NCBI RefSeq assembly: GCF_040566555.1
Contig: NZ_JBEWYP010000002.1
Coordinates: 186,001-250,000 of the forward strand
DNA length: 64,000 nt
Source of the DNA: Sediminicola sp040566555
GTDB lineage: Bacteria; Bacteroidota; Bacteroidia; Flavobacteriales; Flavobacteriaceae
Direction of reading: 5' to 3'
How positions within the stretch are numbered: position 1 is the stretch's first letter; each line of letters begins with the position of its first letter. The notes under the pieces were generated by a model that did not search any database, had not been told where the DNA came from, and saw nothing but the letters and a program-made list of their open reading frames with translations. This document shows positions 62,566 through 64,000 of this stretch, one piece after another. A program made the translations under genes and the position numbers.

Positions 62566-63867
62566 ATGAACAAGCCTAATTCCATAGGATTGTCCACCTC
62601 AACAGCCCTCGTTGTGGCCAATATGATAGGCGCGGGAATTTTCACAAGTTTAGGATTTCAGTTGGTGGACACCATTAATACCTGGTCCATCATTATCTTA
62701 TGGTCCCTAGGAGCCTTAATGGCATTGTGTGGGGCATTGAGCTACGCAGAATTGGGAACCTACTGGGTGCGCTCGGGTGGGGAATACCACTTCCTTTCTA
62801 AAGCGTTTCATCCCCTCCTTGGATATTTATCAGGGTGGGTCTCCCTTACGATAGGGTTTTCAGCTCCCATAGCCTTGTCGGCAATGGCCATGGGTGAATA
62901 TGTAGGACCCTATCTTGGAATCTCTGATATGGCCTTGGCCTTCCTTACAATTTTGACCATCAGTTTTATGCATTCCATCAGCATTAAAAGAAGCAGCACT
63001 ATCCAAAATTCCACGACCCTATTGAAAATCCTCCTAATTGTGTTGTTCGTCTATTTTGGTTTAACACAGATTCCAGAAGATTCCGCGTTTTTATGGGACC
63101 ATAGCTGGAAAGAAGAAATCCTTCTGCCAACATTTGCAGTTTCCTTTGTGTATGTAACTTTTTCTTATTCCGGATGGAACGCCGCGGCCTACATTGTGGA
63201 TGAAATCCGGGATGCCCATAAAAATTTGCCCAGGGCCCTTCTACTTGGGACTTTATTTGTAAGTGTATTGTATGTGTTATTGACCTTTGTTTTCCTAAGA
63301 CAAAATCCGCTGGAAGCCATACAGGGACAATTGGAGATTGGACAGATAACTGCTATTTCTCTTTTTGGGGAAAAGGGTGGGGCGCTAATCAGTTATGGAA
63401 TAGCACTAATGCTCATTTCAAGCATCAGCGCCATGGTTTGGGCAGGTCCCAGGGTAACCCAGGTTATGGCAGAAGATCATGGCCTTTGGAGGTGGTTTTC
63501 AAGAAAAACAAAAAACAAGGTTCCTTTACGCGCTATATGGCTTCAAACCGCCATCACCCTTATGTTGTTGTTCACAGGAACCTTTGAGCAGGTCATGATT
63601 TACAGCGGATTTGTACTTCAGCTGTTTGCTGCCTTAGCGGTAGCCGGGGTCTTCGCTGTTAGGCGAAAGAATACAACCAAAAGTGGATTTAGAAGCCCTT
63701 TTTTCCCTATTCCACAAATCATTTTTCTGGTTCTGAGCTTATGGGTGCTCATTTATTTGGTTTTTGCCCAACCCTTGGAAACCGGTCTTGGCCTTATAAA
63801 TCTGTTGTTGGGCTTCTTGGTATTTAAATTGGATGGTTTCTATAGTCGAAAATTAGAAAAAAAATAA
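62566..63867 (+). CDS. APC family amino acid permease
   Basis: A 433-residue transporter with 12 helices. LVVANMIGAGIFTSLGFQLV (first helix, GA-G-I motif), SYAELGTYWVRSGGEYHFLS and YSGWNAAAYIVDEIRDAHKN are the standard APC markers. It imports or exchanges amino acids; the substrate is unknown. Preceded by 92 bases containing a probable promoter region but no clear TAnnTTTG. Confidence 0.9.
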   Translation: MNKPNSIGLSTSTALVVANMIGAGIFTSLGFQLVDTINTWSIIILWSLGALMALCGALSYAELGTYWVRSGGEYHFLSKAFHPLLGYLSGWVSLTIGFSAPIALSAMAMGEYVGPYLGISDMALAFLTILTISFMHSISIKRSSTIQNSTTLLKILLIVLFVYFGLTQIPEDSAFLWDHSWKEEILLPTFAVSFVYVTFSYSGWNAAAYIVDEIRDAHKNLPRALLLGTLFVSVLYVLLTFVFLRQNPLEAIQGQLEIGQITAISLFGEKGGALISYGIALMLISSISAMVWAGPRVTQVMAEDHGLWRWFSRKTKNKVPLRAIWLQTAITLMLLFTGTFEQVMIYSGFVLQLFAALAVAGVFAVRRKNTTKSGFRSPFFPIPQIIFLVLSLWVLIYLVFAQPLETGLGLINLLLGFLVFKLDGFYSRKLEKK

Positions 63868-64000
63868 CCTGCTTTGATAGGTGCTACAATCAGATGGATT
63901 TCGAAGTCTTATTTTTTATCTTGATACTAGTTGAAATGGCAGACCAAATTACTTCGAACTATTTACAATATTCCTATTTCCCTTTTTATTCATTATAACA
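63868..64000. other. window end without recognisable gene
   Basis: A 34-codon frame (63894-63998) starting MDFEVLFFILILVEMADQIT is present but has no supporting features and is not annotated. Confidence 0.4.

Noticed and set aside
63894..63998. 34-codon frame at the window end
   Set aside because: No motif, promoter or leader supports it.

Overview
The window looks like a chromosomal segment of a marine member of the Flavobacteriaceae (Bacteroidota; the gene content resembles Maribacter, Arenibacter or Zobellia, but genus cannot be fixed from sequence reading alone). Reasons: about 40 % GC, starts preceded by A-rich rather than Shine-Dalgarno leaders, several recognisable Bacteroidota promoters of the TAnnTTTG type, many lipoproteins and signal peptides, and typical family markers (DUF4199, DUF819, DUF2383/PA2169-type, exported L-isoaspartate methyltransferase, GreA-like protein, Flavobacteriaceae-style FabH/RpmF/DUF177 cluster). 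No transposase, integrase, phage gene, rRNA operon or CRISPR array was seen; one tRNA gene (tRNA-Ala GGC) is present and is followed by an unusual array of tandem repeats that copy its 3' end.

Layout. 1-2.1 kb: a PAP2 phosphatase cut by the window edge and an AsmA/DUF748-like membrane-anchored protein. 2.4-7.2 kb: a tight four-gene operon (SbnA-like PLP enzyme, large FAD/NAD(P)-binding protein, Y4yA-type PLP decarboxylase, DUF421 membrane protein) that looks like a small-molecule pathway built on a 2,3-diaminopropionate-type intermediate. 7.3-11.2 kb: small stress-type genes (VOC protein, Pmp3 family, acidic lipoprotein, four-helix-bundle protein) and a GAF histidine kinase. 11.4-17.5 kb: an oxidative cluster (molybdopterin oxidoreductase, its 2Fe-2S subunit, an ABM monooxygenase-like protein, an exported flavodoxin-like protein, two tandem NTF2-like proteins) facing a divergent AraC regulator. 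17.6-20.1 kb: a secreted jelly-roll-like protein, a Crp/Fnr regulator, then the tRNA-Ala and its repeat array. 20.1-26.4 kb: universal stress protein, acetyltransferase, MATE exporter, enoyl-CoA hydratase, DUF4199, 2OG oxygenase, QueD and an LpxH-like phosphatase. 26.5-26.8 kb: a promoter, several hairpins and a terminator without an ORF, a candidate small RNA.

26.8-50.9 kb is mostly core metabolism and housekeeping: RecJ, OsmC, AhpD-like protein, adenine deaminase, RsmI, thymidine kinase, alanine racemase, MscL, aspartate-semialdehyde dehydrogenase, an S8 protease, a prolyl oligopeptidase, an orphan ABC ATPase with ArfB, AccC/AccB/FabH, L32/DUF177, PdxA and RibE. FabH carries an apparent one-base frameshift at its N-terminus.

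50.9-56.9 kb holds the second candidate pathway: two ATP-grasp-type proteins, a class I glutamine-amidotransferase-like protein, a GCS2 carboxylate-amine ligase and an esterase in one minus-strand run, with a second esterase divergent from it. Several peptide-bond-forming enzymes with no assigned product, one with a histone-H1-like Lys/Ala/Pro tail, make this the strongest place to look for new chemistry. 57-64 kb: a TauE/SafE transporter, a Cys-rich lipoprotein, a membrane-spanning kelch-type protein with a cytoplasmic tail, a decayed region, an exported L-isoaspartate methyltransferase followed by an archaeal-type S-adenosylmethionine synthetase, and an APC amino-acid permease.
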